A DNA stretch of 64,000 nt from Ilex aquifolium. Lineage: Eukaryota > Streptophyta > Magnoliopsida > Aquifoliales > Aquifoliaceae. The position numbers and the translations under genes were made by a program. The notes beneath the pieces were generated by a model, which saw nothing but the letters and a program-made list of their open reading frames with translations, was not told the origin of the DNA and did not search any database. Location: the NCBI GenBank assembly GCA_951799425.1, contig OX637398.1, forward strand, positions 15,162,270 to 15,226,269, read 5' to 3'. This document shows, in pieces, positions 34,933-50,181 of the stretch. Every line of letters starts with the position of its first letter. The first letter of the stretch is position 1.

Positions 34933-36838
34933 ATAAAGGTCACTTGTCTGGTGCTTCAGTTTTAGGTAAGTGTCCGTACTCTGTGTATCTTCTCCCGACA
35001 AATGATTTCCAATCGTCGATTATCCTCAGCACTCAAGGGGTGGAACTACTACTGGTGTAGGGAGGGGCAAGGGTGGAACGACTCCAGTTTAATAAAAATC
35101 CTTTGATGATACCAACTCGTGTATAGTTTTGCCACCTTAAGAAGCTCATTTCTTGATGTCTATTCATAGCAAAGCACAATTGACTCACCGGGTTTATTGA
35201 AAATCGTCCGGTTCAGCGGATTTGGACCAGAACTGTCCGGTTCATTGGTTTTTACCGAGTTTTCTACTTAAATGATTCAATACATTATCCGGGCCGGTTT
35301 AATAGCTGGTTCACCAGTTTACCGGGTCAACCTGCCGGGCGAGGCCGGGTCTTAAAAACACTGGTGCAAATAGTAAAAGATGCAGGACAATGATGGTAAA
35401 ATTTCAGAATCTGCTAAATTGATATAGTCTCGGTAAATTAGGTATAACTTTTTACTCAGATATCGAATTTACATGATTCTTGTATAATTGGAAAACATCC
35501 ATCCAACACTACAATGTTGACCGAAATAACATTCTTCAAATTCAAATTGTTTAATGGTCAAAAATGAGCTGCAAATTTAAGGTAGTGCATAGATTCCGAC
35601 AATCAGAGCAATCAGACAGGGTCCCGGTATTTTGGGCGTAGCTTTCGACTCGAACGTCCAAATAAATTGATTTAAACAAGGCTCGCACATATATATTCAA
35701 GGCTACAACTTTGTCAGAAATAGTGGTGTTCAAATTTAAATTATTTCTTGGCCAAAAATGGTCTGCAAGTTGAACTAAATGCACAGATCCAGACAGCTTG
35801 TGGCGGGAGCGTGAAACATTAATGATGAACGCTCCAAGCGGCTAGAGTGATTCAAATCTCAAACTCAATAGAGCTCAATTATAAAAAAAGGGCATGAAGA
35901 AGAGTGGAGAAGACATCCCATTAAGTATTGCAAGAGTATTATACACATTCAAAAAGTGCTATACATTGTGAAAATTTCGTTATAGAGCCTGTTATTTTCT
36001 TCTCTCTTGTTGTACTATTTTTGTTCTTTTCTTATTAGATTGTTATAACCAATATTTACGCGTATTAGCGAAGTAATGCACTAATACCTTTCTCGCATAG
36101 TTTATAACACTCGTCAGATCCAAATATGATTTTTCCAAAATAACAGTCCATTGACCACCTATTCTACTAATAGCCCGTTGTCATTTCATAAGATTTGTCG
36201 ACCCAATAGAAGTTGAAATGACTTCGAATTATGTGTTTCTTGTTTCTCATGAGATCCCACATGTTTTCAATGAAATTGACATTTTCACAATCTGTTCAGA
36301 ATACGCTGTCATCTAGACACCAATCTATTGCCACAGAATTACTGTAAAATAAATATAATGTATTGAATATAAGTTAGAAAATGAACCCAAAAAGAATTAA
36401 TATTATAGCTACACTATATTGACATGCATTTTAAATCATTACCATAAAACTATGCATGACACGTAAATGCTTTTATGTTATTATAAGAAAATAAAGGCAA
36501 TAAAAAAAAAAAAAAAACTTACCATATGCCACTTGCAATTATGCCTTCAAGCGCATTGACAAAATTCCAAATTTGTCTAGGGATGGACATTTCGTCATGC
36601 TTTGAAAAAGCCTGAATCAGTAGGGACCTGAGATCCTCTACACCTTCAAGAACACCAGACTCAAAACTAATCTGATTCTACCTAATGTTCCGCAGTTTGG
36701 CTTTATGCCCTTTGGTGATGTAAATTCCTTTCCTCAAATTTCCAAATTTCCATGACATGTCATTTTTTTACCCTACAAAAATCTTAAACCAAGTTACACT
36801 GACTTGAAAATGTTCTTGGATTCTTTTTAAAAAAAAAA
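34933..36838. repeat. Satellite unit U15 (1906 bp)
   Basis: Near copy of U14, showing a one-unit duplication step. Private GAATATAAG near 36365 and AAGTTACACT near 36791. Confidence 0.98.
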
Positions 36839-38745
36839 ATAAAGGTCACTTGTCTGGTGCTTCAGTTTTAGGTAAGTGTCTGTACTCTGTGTATCTTCTC
36901 TCGACAAATGATTTCCAATCGTCGATTATCCTCAGCACTCAAGGGGTGGAACTACTACTGGTGTAGGGAGGGGCAAGGGTGGAACGACTCCAGTTTAATA
37001 AAAATCCTTTGATGATACCAACTCGTGTATAGTTTTGCCACCTTAAGAAGCTCATTTCTTGATGTCTATTCATAGCAAAGCACAATTGACTCACCGGGTT
37101 TATTGAAAATCGTCCGGTTCAGCGGATTTGGACCAGAACTGTCCGTTTCATTGGTTTTTACCGAGTTTTCTACTTAAATGATTCAATACATTATCCGGGC
37201 CGGTTTAATTGCTGGTTCACCAGTTTACCGGGTCAACCTGCCGGGCGAGGCGGGGTCTTAAAAACACTGGTGCAAATAGTAAAAGATGCAGGGCAATGAT
37301 GGTAAAATTTCAGAATCTGCTAAATTGATATAGTCTCGGTAAATTAGGTATAACTTTTTACTCAGATATCGAATTTACATGATTCTTGTATAATTGGAAA
37401 ACATCCATCCAACACTACAATGTTGACCGAAATAACATTATTCAAATTCAAATTGTTTAATGGTCAAAAATGAGCTGCAAATTTAAGGTAGTGCATAGAT
37501 TCCGACAATCAGAGCAATCAGACAGGGTCCCGGTATTTTGGGCGTAGCTTTCGACTCGAACGTCCAAATAAATTGATTTAAACAAGGCTCGCACATATAT
37601 ATTCAAGGCTACAACTTTGTCAGAAATAGAGGTGTTCAAATTTAAATTATTTCTTGGCCAAAAATGGTCTGCAAGTTGAACTAAATGCACAGATCCAGAC
37701 AGCTTGTGGCGGGAGCGTGAAACATTAATGATGAATGCTCCAAGCGGCTAGAGTGATTCAAATCTCAAACTCAATAGAGCTCAATTATAAAAAAAGGGCA
37801 TGAAGAAGAGTGGAGAAGACATCCCATTAAGTATTGCAAGAGTATTATACACATTCAAAAAGTGCTATACATTGTGAAAATTTCGTTATAGAGCCTGTTA
37901 TTTTCTTCTCTCTTGTTGTACTATTTTTGTTCTTTTCTTATTAGATTGTTATAACCAATATTTACGCGTATTAGCGAAGTAATGCACTAATACCTTTCTC
38001 GCATAGTTTATAACACTCGTCAGATCCAAATATGATTTTTCCAAAATAACAGTCCATTGACCACCTATTCTACTAATAGCCCGTTGTCATTTCATAAGAT
38101 TTGTCGACCCAATAGAAGTTGAAATGACTTCGAATTATGTGTTTCTTGTTTCTCATGAGATCCCACATGTTTTCAATGAAATTGACATTTTCACAATCTG
38201 TTCAGAATACGCTGTCATCTAGACACCAATCTATTGCCACAGAATTACTGTAAAATAAATATAATGTATTGAATGTAAGTTAGAAAATGAACGTAAAAAG
38301 AATTAATATTATAGCTACACTATATTGACATGCATTTTAAATCATTACCATAAAACTATGCATGACACGTAAATGCTTTTATGTTATTATAAGAAAATAA
38401 AGGCAATAAAAAAAAAAAAAAAAACTTACCATATGCCACTTGCAATTATGCCTTCAAGCGCATTGACAAAATTCCAAATTTGTCTAGGGATGGACATTTC
38501 GTCATGCTTTGAAAAAGCCTGAATTAGTAGGGACCTGAGATCCTCTAGACCTTCAAGAACACCAGACTCAAAACTAATCTGATTCTACCTAATGTTCCGC
38601 AGTTTGGCTTTATGCCCTTTGGTGATGTAAATTCCTTTCCTCAAATTTCCAAATTTCCATGACATGTCATTTTTTTACCCTACAAAAATCTTAAACCAAG
38701 TAACACTGACTTGAAAATGTTCTTGGATTCTTTTTAAAAAAAAAA
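36839..38745. repeat. Satellite unit U16 (1907 bp)
   Basis: Carries GAACGTAAAAAG (near 38290), a variant seen again in U24, U26 and U29. Private TTTAATTGCTGG near 37204. Confidence 0.98.
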
Positions 38746-40650
38746 ATAAAGGTCACTTGTCTGGTGCTTCAGTTTTAGGTAAGTGTCCGTACTCTGTGTA
38801 TCTTCTCCCGACAAATGATTTCCAATCGTCGATTATCCTCAGCACTCAAGGGGTGGAACTACTACTGGTGTAGGGAGGGGCAAGGGTGGAACGACTCCAG
38901 TTTAATAAAAATCCTTTGATGATACCAACTCGTGTATAGTTTTGCCACCTTAAGAAGCTCATTTCTTGATGTCTATTCATAGCAAAGCACAATTGACTCA
39001 CCGGGTTTATTGAAAATCGTCCGGTTCAGCGGATTTGGACCAGAACTGTCCGGTTCATTGGTTTTTACCGAGTTTTCTACTTAAATGATTTAATACATTA
39101 TCCGGGCCGGTTTAATGGCTGGTTCACCAGTGTACCGGGTCAACCTGCCGGGCGAGGCTGGGTCTTAAAAACACTGGTGCAAATAGTAAAAGATGCAAGG
39201 CAATGATGGTAAAATTTCAGAATCTGCTAAATTGATATAGTCTCGGTAAATTAGGTATAACTTTTTACTCAGATATCGAATTTACATGATTCTTGTATAA
39301 TTGGAAAACATCCATCCAACACTACAATGTTGACCGAAATAACATTCTTCAAATTCAAATTGTTTAATGGTCAAAAATGAGCTGCAAATTTAAGGTAGTG
39401 CATAGATTCCGACAATCAGAGCAATCAGACAGGGTCCCGGTATTTTGGGCGTAACTTTCGACTCGAACGTCCAAATAAATTGATTTAAACAAGGCTCGCA
39501 CATATATATTCAAGGCTACAACTTTGTCAGAAATAGAGGTGTTCAAATTTAAATTATTTCTTGGCCAAAAATGGTCTGCAAGTTGAACTAAATGCACAGA
39601 TCCAGACAGCTTGTGGCGGGAGCGTGAAACATAAATGATGAATGCTCCAAGCGGCTAGAGTGATTCAAATCTCAAACTCAATAGAGCTCAATTATAAAAA
39701 AAGGGCATGAAGAAGAGTGGAGAAGACATCCCATTAAGTATTGCAAGAGTATTATACACATTCAAAAAGTGCTATACATTGTGAAAATTTCGTTATAGAG
39801 CCTGTTATTTTCTTCTCTCTTGTTGTACTATTTTTGTTCTTTTCTTATTAGATTGTTATAACCAATATTTACGCGTATTAGCGAAGTAATGCACTAATAC
39901 CTTTCTCGCATAGTTTATAACACTCGTCAGATCCAAATATGATTTTTCCAAAATAACAGTTCATTGACCACCTATTCTACTAATAGCCCGTTGTCATTTC
40001 ATAAGATTTGTCGACCCAATAGAAGTTGAAATGACTTCGAATTATGTGTTTCTTGTTTCTCATGAGATCCCACATGTTTTCAATGAAATTGACATTTTCA
40101 CAATCTGTTCAGAATACGCTGTCATCTAGACACCAATCTATTGCCACAGAATTACTGTAAAATAAATATAATGTATTGAATGTAAGTTAGAAAATGAACC
40201 CAAAAAGAATTAATATTATAGCTACACTATATTGACATGTATTTTAAATCATTACCATAAAACTATGCATGACACGTAAATGCTTTTATGTTATTATAAG
40301 AAAATAAAGGCAATAAAAAAAAAAAAAAAACTTACCATATGCCACTTGCAATTATGCCTTCAAGCGCATTGACAAAATTCCAAATTTGTCTAGGGATGGA
40401 CATTTCGTCATGCTTTGAAAAAGCCTGAATCAGTAGGGACCTGAGATCCTCTAGACCTTCAAGAACACCAGACTCAAAACTAATCTGATTCTACCTAATG
40501 TTCCGCAGTTTGGCTTTATGCCCTTTGGTGATGTAAATTCCTTTCCTCAAATTTCCAAATTTCCATGACATGTGATTTTTTTACCCTACAAAAATCTTAA
40601 ACCAAGTAACACTGACTTGAAAATGTTCTTGGATTCTTTTTAAAAAAAAA
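38746..40650. repeat. Satellite unit U17 (1905 bp)
   Basis: Shares GTAACTTTCG, CATAAATGATG and CAGTTCATTG with U19 and U20 but not with U18. It is the last unit with CAAAGCACAATTG. Confidence 0.98.
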
Positions 40651-42556
40651 ATAAAGGTCACTTGTCTGGTGCTTCAGTTTTAGGTAAGTGTCCGTACTCT
40701 GTGTATCTTCTCTCGACAAATGATTTCCAATCGTCGATTATCCTCAGCACTCAAGGGGTGGAACTACTACTGGTGTAGGGAGGGGCAAGGGTGGAACGAC
40801 TCCAGTTTAATAAAAATCCTTTGATGATACCAACTCGTGTATAGTTTTGCCACCTTAAGAAGCTCATTTCTTGATGTCTATTCATAGCAAATCACAATTG
40901 ACTCACCGGGTTTATTGAAAATCGTCCGGTTCAGCGGATTTGGACCAGAACTGTCCGGTTCATTGGTTTTTACCGAGTTTTCTACTTAAATGATTCAATA
41001 CATTATCCGGGCCGGTTTAATAGCTGGTTCACCAGTTTACCGGGTCAACCTGCCGGGCGAGGCCGGGTCTTAAAAACACTGGTGCAAATAGTAAAAGATG
41101 CAGGGCAATGATGGTAAAATTTCAGAATCTGCTAAATTGATATAGTCTCGGTAAATTAGGTATAACTTTTTACTCAGATATCGAATTTACATGATTCTTG
41201 TATAATTGGAAAACATCCATCCAACACTACAATGTTGACCGAAATAGCATTCTTCAAATTCAAATTGTTTAATGGTCAAAAATGAGCTGCAAATTTAAGG
41301 TAGTGCATAGATTCCGACAATCAGAGCAATCAGACAGGGTCCCGGTATTTTGGGCGTAGCTTTCGACTCGAACGTCCAAATAAATTGATTTAAACAAGGC
41401 TCGCACATATATATTCAAGGCTACAACTTTGTCAGAAATAGAGGTGTTCAAATTTAAATTATTTCTTGGCCAAAAATGGTCTGCAAGTTGAACTAAATGC
41501 ACAGATCCAGACAGCTTGTGGCGGGAGCGTGAAACATTAATGATGAATGCTCCAAGCGGCTAGAGTGATTCAAATCTCAAACTCAATAGAGCTCAATTAT
41601 AAAAAAAGGGCATGAAGAAGAGTGGAGAAGACATCCCATTAAGTATTGCAAGAGTATTATACACATTCAAAAAGTGCTATACATTGTGAAAATTTCGTTA
41701 TAGAGCCTGTTATTTTCTTCTCTCTTGTTGTACTATTTTTGTTCTTTTCTTATTAGATTGTTATAACCAATATTTACGCGTATTAGCGAAGTAATGCACT
41801 AATACCTTTCTCGCATAGTTTATAACACTCGTCAGATCCAAATATGATTTTTCCAAAATAACAGTCCATTGACCACCTATTCTACTAATAGCCCGTTGTC
41901 ATTTCATAAGATTTGTCGACCCAATAGAAGTTGAAATGACTTCGAATTATGTGTTTCTTGTTTCTCATGAGATCCCACATGTTTTCAATGAAATTGACAT
42001 TTTCACAATCTGTTCAGAATACGCTGTCATCTAGACACCAATCTATTGCCACAGAATTACTGTAAAATAAATATAATGTATTGAATGTAAGTTAGAAAAT
42101 GAACCTAAAAAGAATTAATATTATAGCTACACTATATTGACATGCATTTTAAATCATTACCATAAAACTATGCATGACACGTAAATGCTTTTATGTTATT
42201 ATAAGAAAATAAAGGCAATAAAAAAAAAAAAAAAAACTTACCATATGCCACTTGCAATTATGCCTTCAAGCGCATTGACAAAATTCCAAATTTGTCTAGG
42301 GATGGACATTTCGTCATGCTTTGAAAAAGCCTGAATCAGTAGGGACCTGAGATCCTCTAGACCTTCAAGAACACCAGACTCAAAACTAATCTGATTCTAC
42401 CTAATGTTCCGCAGTTTGGCTTTATGCCCTTTGGTGATGTAAATTCCTTTCCTCAAATTTCCAAATTTCCATGACATGTGATTTTTTTACCCTACAAAAA
42501 TCTTAAACCAAGTAACACTGACTTGAAAATGTTCTTGGATTCTTTTTAAAAAAAAA
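40651..42556. repeat. Satellite unit U18 (1906 bp)
   Basis: First unit with CAAATCACAATTG (near 40889), which every later unit keeps. Private GAAATAGCATTC near 41241. Confidence 0.98.
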
Positions 42557-44462
42557 ATAAAGGTCACTTGTCTGGTGCTTCAGTTTTAGGTAAGTGTCCG
42601 TACTCTGTGTATCTTCTCTCGACAAATGATTTCCAATCGTCGATTATCCTCAGCACTCAAGGGGTGGAACTACTACTGGTGTAGGGAGGGGCAAGGGTGG
42701 AACGACTCCAGTTTAATAAAAATCCTTTGATGATACCAACTCGTGTATAGTTTTGCCACCTTAAGAAGCTCATTTCTTGATGTCTATTCATAGCAAATCA
42801 CAATTGACTCACCGGGTTTATTGAAAATCGTCCGGTTCAGCGGATTTGGACCAGAACTGTCCGGTTCATTGGTTTTTACCGAGTTTTCTACTTAAATGAT
42901 TCAATACATTATCCGGGCCGGTTTAATAGCTGGTTCACCAGTTTACCGGGTCAACCTGCCGGGCGAGGCCGGGTCTTAAAAACACTGGTGCAAATAGTAA
43001 AAGATGCAGGACAATGATGGTAAAATTTCAGAATCTGCTAAATTGATATAGTCTCGGTAAATTAGGTATAACTTTTTACTCAGATATCGAATTTACATGA
43101 TTCTTGTATAATTGGAAAACATCCATCCAACACTACAATGTTGACCGAAATAACATTCTTCAAATTCAAATTGTTTAATGGTCAAAAATGAGCTGCAAAT
43201 TTAAGGTAGTGCATAGATTCCGACAATCAGAGCAATCAGACAGGGTCCCGGTATTTTGGGCGTAACTTTCGACTCGAACGTCCAAATAAATTGATTTAAA
43301 CAAGGCTCGCACATATATATTCAAGGCTACAACTTTGTCAGAAATAGAGGTGTTCAAATTTAAATTATTTCTTGGCCAAAAATGGTCTGCAAGTTGAACT
43401 AAATGCACAGATCCAGACAGCTTGTGGCGGGAGCGTGAAACATAAATGATGAATGCTCCAAGCGGCTAGAGTGATTCAAATCTCAAACTCAATAGAGCTC
43501 AATTATAAAAAAAGGGCATGAAGAAGAGTGGAGAAGACATCCCATTAAGTATTGCAAGAGTATTATACACATTCAAAAAGTGCTATACATTGTGAAAATT
43601 TCGTTATAGAGCCTGTTATTTTCTTCTCTCTTGTTGTACTATTTTTGTTCTTTTCTTATTAGATTGTTATAACCAATATTTACGCGTATTAGCGAAGTAA
43701 TGCACTAATACCTTTCTCGCATAGTTTATAACACTCGTCAGATCCAAATATGATTTTTCCAAAATAACAGTTCATTGACCACCTATTCTACTAATAGCCC
43801 GTTGTCATTTCATAAGATTTGTCGACCCAATAGAAGTTGAAATGACTTCGAATTATGTGTTTCTTGTTTCTCATGAGATCCCACATGTTTTCAATGAAAT
43901 TGACATTTTCACAATCTGTTCAGAATACGCTGTCATCTAGACACCAATCTATTGCCACATAATTACTGTAAAATAAATATAATGTATTGAATGTAAGTTA
44001 GAAAATGAACCTAAAAAGAATTAATATTATAGCTACACTATATTGACATGCATTTTAAATCATTACCATAAAACTATGCATGACACGTAAATGCTTTTAT
44101 GTTATTATAAGAAAATAAAGGCAATAAAAAAAAAAAAAAAAACTTACCATATGCCACTTGCAATTATGCCTTCAAGCGCATTGACAAAATTCCAAATTTG
44201 TCTAGGGATGGACATTTCGTCATGCTTTGAAAAAGCCTGAATCAGTAGGGACCTGAGATCCTCTAGACCTTCAAGAACACCAGACTCAAAACTAATCTGA
44301 TTCTACCTAATGTTCCGCAGTTTGGCTTTATGCCCTTTGGTGATGTAAATTCCTTTCCTCAAATTTCCAAATTTCCATGACATGTGATTTTTTTACCCTA
44401 CAAAAATCTTAAACCAAGTAACACTGACTTGAAAATGTTCTTGGATTCTTTTTAAAAAAAAA
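42557..44462. repeat. Satellite unit U19 (1906 bp)
   Basis: Close to U17 and U20 by GTAACTTTCG, CATAAATGATG and CAGTTCATTG. CCACATAATT near 43946 is shared with U20 and U14. Confidence 0.98.
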
Positions 44463-46368
44463 ATAAAGGTCACTTGTCTGGTTCTTCAGTTTTAGGTAAG
44501 TGTCCGTACTCTGTGTATCTTCTCTCGACAAATGATTTCCAATCGTCGATTATCCTCAGCACTCAAGGGGTGGAACTACTACTGGTGTAGGGAGGGGCAA
44601 GGGTGGAACGACTCCAGTTTAATAAAAATCCTTTGATGATACCAACTCGTGTATAGTTTTGCCACCTTAAGAAGCTCATTTCTTGATGTCTATTCATAGC
44701 AAATCACAATTGACTCACCGGGTTTATTGAAAATCGTCCGGTTCAGCGGATTTGGACCAGAACTGTCCGGTTCATTGGTTTTTACCGAGTTTTCTACTTA
44801 AATGATTCAATACATTATCCGGGCCGGTTTAATAGCTGGTTCACCAGTTTACCGGGTCAACCTGCCGGGCGAGGCCGGGTCTTAAAAACACTGGTGCAAA
44901 TAGTAAAAGATGCAGGACAATGATGGTAAAATTTCAGAATCTGCTAAATTGATATAGTCTCGGTAAATTAGGTATAACTTTTTACTCAGATATCGAATTT
45001 ACATGATTCTTGTATAATTGGAAAACATCCATCCAACACTACAATGTTGACCGAAATAACATTCTTCAAATTCAAATTGTTTAATGGTCAAAAATGAGCT
45101 GCAAATTTAAGGTAGTGCATAGATTCCGACAATCAGAGCAATCAGACAGGGTCCCGGTATTTTGGGCGTAACTTTCGACTCGAACGTCCAAATAAATTGA
45201 TTTAAACAAGGCTCGCACATATATATTCAAGGCTACAACTTTGTCAGAAATAGAGGTGTTCAAATTTAAATTATTTCTTGGCCAAAAATGGTCTGCAAGT
45301 TGAACTAAATGCACAGATCCAGACAGCTTGTGGCGGGAGCGTGAAACATAAATGATGAATGCTCCAAGCGGCTAGAGTGATTCAAATCTCAAACTCAATA
45401 GAGCTCAATTATAAAAAAAGGGCATGAAGAAGAGTGGAGAAGACATCCCATTAAGTATTGCAAGAGTATTATACACATTCAAAAAGTGCTATACATTGTG
45501 AAAATTTCGTTATAGAGCCTGTTATTTTCTTCTCTCTTGTTGTACTATTTTTGTTCTTTTCTTATTAGATTGTTATAACCAATATTTACGCGTATTAGCG
45601 AAGTAATGCACTAATACCTTTCTCGCATAGTTTATAACACTCGTCAGATCCAAATATGATTTTTCCAAAATAACAGTTCATTGACCACCTATTCTACTAA
45701 TAGCCCGTTGTCATTTCATAAGATTTGTCGACCCAATAGAAGTTGAAATGACTTCGAATTATGTGTTTCTTGTTTCTCATGAGATCCCACATGTTTTCAA
45801 TGAAATTGACATTTTCACAATCTGTTCAGAATACGCTGTCATCTAGACACCAATCTATTGCCACATAATTACTGTAAAATAAATATAATGTATTGAATGT
45901 AAGTTAGAAAATGAACCTAAAAAGAATTAATATTATAGCTACACTATATTGACATGCATTTTAAATCATTACCATAAAACTATGCATGACACGTAAATGC
46001 TTTTATGTTATTATAAGAAAATAAAGGCAATAAAAAAAAAAAAAAAAACTTACCATATGCCACTTGCAATTATGCCTTCAAGCGCATTGACAAAATTCCA
46101 AATTTGTCTAGGGATGGACATTTCGTCATGCTTTGAAAAAGCCTGAATCAGTAGGGACCTGAGATCCTCTAGACCTTCAAGAACACCAGACTCAAAACTA
46201 ATCTGATTCTACCTAATGTTCCGCAGTTTGGCTTTATGCCCTTTGGTGATGTAAATTCCTTTCCTCAAATTTCCAAATTTCCATGACATGTGATTTTTTT
46301 ACCCTACAAAAATCTTAAACCAAGTAACACTGACTTGAAAATGTTCTTGGATTCTTTTTAAAAAAAAA
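44463..46368. repeat. Satellite unit U20 (1906 bp)
   Basis: Near copy of U19. Its first bases carry CTGGTTCTTCAG, shared with the start of U21. Confidence 0.98.
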
Positions 46369-48275
46369 ATAAAGGTCACTTGTCTGGTTCTTCAGTTTTA
46401 GGTAAGTGTCCGTACTCTGTGTATCTTCTCTCGACAAATGATTTCCAATCGTCGATTATCCTCAGCACTCAAGGGGTGGAACTACTACTGGTGTAGGGAG
46501 GGGCAAGGGTGGAACGACTCCAGTTTAATAAAAATCCTTTGATGATACCAACTCGTGTATAGTTTTGCCACCTTAAGAAGCTCATTTCTTGATGTCTATT
46601 CATAGCAAATCACAATTGACTCACCGGGTTTATTGAAAATCGTCCGGTTCAGCGGATTTGGACCAGAACTGTCCGGTTCATTGGTTTTTACCGAGTTTTC
46701 TACTTAAATGATTCAATACATTATCCGGGCCGGTTTAATAGCTGGTTCACCAGTTTACCGGGTCAACCTGCCGGGCGAGGCCGGGTCTTAAAAACACTGG
46801 TGCAAATAGTAAAAGATGCAGGGCAATGATGGTAAAATTTCAGAATCTGCTAAATTGATATAGTCTCGGTAAATTAGGTATAACTTTTTACTCAGATATC
46901 GAATTTACATGATTCTTGTATAATTGGAAAACATCCATCCAACACTACAATGTTGACTGAAATAACATTCTTCAAATTCAAATTGTTTAATGGTCAAAAA
47001 TGAGCTGCAAATTTAAGGTAGTGCATAGATTCCGACAATCAGAGCAATCAGACAGGGTCCCGGTATTTTGGGCGTAGCTTTCGACTCGAACGTCCAAATA
47101 AATTGATTTAAACAAGGCTCGCACATATATATTCAAGGCTACAACTTTGTCAGAAATAGAGGTGTTCAAATTTAAATTATTTCTTGGCCAAAAATGGTCT
47201 GCAAGTTGAACTAAATGCACAGATCCAGACAGCTTGTGGCGGGAGCGTGAAACATTAATGATGAATGCTCCAAGCGGCTAGAGTGATTCAAATCTCAAAC
47301 TCAATAGAGCTCAATTATAAAAAAAAGGGCATGAAGAAGAGTGGAGAAGACATCCCATTAAGTATTGCAAGAGTATTATACACATTCAAAAAGTGCTATA
47401 CATTGTGAAAATTTCGTTATAGAGCCTGTTATTTTCTTCTATCTTGTTGTACTATTTTTGTTCTTTTCTTATTAGATTGTTATAACCAATATTTACGCGT
47501 ATTAGCGAAGTAATGCACTAATACCTTTCTCGCATAGTTTATAACACTCGTCAGATCCAAATATGATTTTTCCAAAATAACAGTCCATTGACCACCTATT
47601 CTACTAATAGCCCGTTGTCATTTCATAAGATTTGTCGACCCAATAGAAGTTGAAATGACTTCGAATTATGTGTTTCTTGTTTCTCATGAGATCCCACATG
47701 TTTTCAATGAAATTGACATTTTTACAATCTGTTCAGAATACGCTGTCATCTAGATACCAATCTATTGCCACAGAATTACTGTAAAATAAATATAATGTAT
47801 TGAATGTAAGTTAGAAAATGAACCTAAAAAGAATTAATATTATAGCTACACTATATTGACATGCATTTTAAATCATTACCATAAAACTATGCATGACACG
47901 TAAATGCTTTTATGTTATTATAAGAAAATAAAGGCAATAAAAAAAAAAAAAAAACTTACCATATGCCACTTGCAATTATGCCTTCAAGCGCATTACCAAA
48001 ATTCCAAATTTGTCTAGGGATGGACATTTCGTCATGCTTTGAAAAAGCCTGAATCAGTAGGGACCTGAGATCCTCTAGACCTTCAAGAACACCAGACTCA
48101 AAACTAATCTGATTCTACCTAATGTTCCGCAGTTTGGCTTTATGCCCTTTGGTGATGTAAATTCCTTTCCTCAAATTTCCAAATTTCCATGACATGTCAT
48201 TTTTTTACCCTACAAAAATCTTAAACCAAGTAACACTGACTTGAAAATGTTCTTGGATTCTTTTTTAAAAAAAAA
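46369..48275. repeat. Satellite unit U21 (1907 bp), dimer type a
   Basis: Shares GTTGACTGAAAT, CTTCTATCTTG, ATTTTTACAATC and TAGATACCAAT with U23, 3813 bp away, and not with U22. Confidence 0.98.
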
Positions 48276-50181
48276 ATAAATGTCACTTGTCTGGTGCTTC
48301 AGTTTTAGGTAAGTGACCGTACTCTGTGTATCTTCTCTCGACAAATGATTTCCAATCGTCGATTATCCTCAGCACTCAAGGGGTGGAACTACTACTGGTG
48401 TAGGGAGGGGCAAGGGTGGAACGACTCCAGTTTAATAAAAATCCTTTGATGATACCAACTCGTGTATAGTTTTGCCACCTTAAGAAGCTCATTTCTTGAT
48501 GTCTATTCATAGCAAATCACAATTGACTCACCGGGTTTATTGAAAATCGTCCGGTTCAGCGGATTTGGACCAGAACTGTCCGGTTCATTGGTTTTTACCG
48601 AGTTTTCTACTTAAATGATTTAATACATTATCCGGGCCGGTTTAATAGCTGGTTCACCAGTTTACCGGGTCAACCTACCGGGCGAGGCGGGGTCTTAAAA
48701 ACACTGGTGCAAATAGTAAAAGATGCAGGGCAATGATGGTAAAATTTCAGAATCTGCTAAATTGATATAGTCTCGGTAAATTAGGTATAACTTTTTACTC
48801 AGATATCGAATTTACATGATTCTTGTATAATTGGAAAACATCCATCCAACACTACAATGTTGACCGAAATAACATTCTTCAAATTCAAATTGTTTAATGG
48901 TCAAAAATGAGCTGCAAATTTAAGGTAGTGCATAGATTCCGACAATCAGAGCAATCAGACAGGGTCCCGGTATTTTGGGCGTAGCTTTCGACTCGAACGT
49001 CCAAATAAATTGATTTAAACAAGGCTCGCACATATATATTCAAGGCTACAAGTTTGTCAGAAATAGAGGTGTTCAAATTTAAATTATTTCTTGGCCAAAA
49101 ATGGTCTGCAAGTTGAACTAAATGCACAGATCCAGACAGCTTGTGGCGGGAGCGTGAAACATTAATGATGAATGCTCCAAGCGGCTAGAGTGATTCAAAT
49201 CTCAAACTCAATAGAGCTCAATTATAAAAAAAGGGCATGAAGAAGAGTGGAGAAGACATCCCATTAAGTATTGGAAGAGTATTATACACATTCAAAAAGT
49301 GCTATACATTGTGAAAATTTCGTTATAGAGCCTGTTATTTTCTTCTCTCTTGTTGTACTATTTTTGTTCTTTTCTTATTAGATTGTTATAACCAATATTT
49401 ACGCGTATTAGCGAAGTAATGCACTAATACCTTTCTCGCATAGTTTATAACACTCGTCAGATCCAAATATGATTTTTCCAAAATAACAGTCCATTGACCA
49501 CCTATTCTACTAATAGCCCGTTGTCATTTCATAAGATTTGTCGACCCAATAGAAGTTGAAATGACTTCGAATTATGTGTTTCTTGTTTCTCATGAGATCC
49601 CACATGTTTTCAATGAAATTGACATTTTCACAATCTGTTCAGAATACGCTGTCATCTAGACACCAATCTATTGCCACAGAATTACTGTAAAATAAATATA
49701 ATGTATTGAATGTAAGTTAGAAAATGAACCTAAAAAGAATTAATATTATAGCTACACTATATTGACATGCATTTTAAATCATTACCATAAAACTATGCAT
49801 GACACGTAAATGCTTTTATGTTATTATAAGAAAATAAAGGCAATAAAAAAAAAAAAAAAAACTTACCATATGCCACTTGCAATTATGCCTTCAAGCGCAT
49901 TGACAAAATTCCAAATTTGTCTAGGGATGGACATTTCGTCATGCTTTGAAAAAGCCTGAATCAGTAGGGACCTGAGATCCTCTAGACCTTCAAGAACACC
50001 AGACTCAAAACTAATCTGATTCTACCTAATGTTCCGCAGTTTGGCTTTATGCCCTTTGGTGATGTAAATTCCTTTCCTCAAATTTCCAAATTTCCATGAC
50101 ATGTCATTTTTTTACCCTACAAAAATCTTAAACCAAGTAACACTGACTTGAAAATGTTCTTGGATTCTTTTAAAAAAAAAA
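48276..50181. repeat. Satellite unit U22 (1906 bp), dimer type b
   Basis: Shares ATAAATGTCAC, GTGACCG, CCTACCGGG, ACAAGTTTGTC and ATTGGAAGAG with U24, 3813 bp away, and not with U23. Confidence 0.98.
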
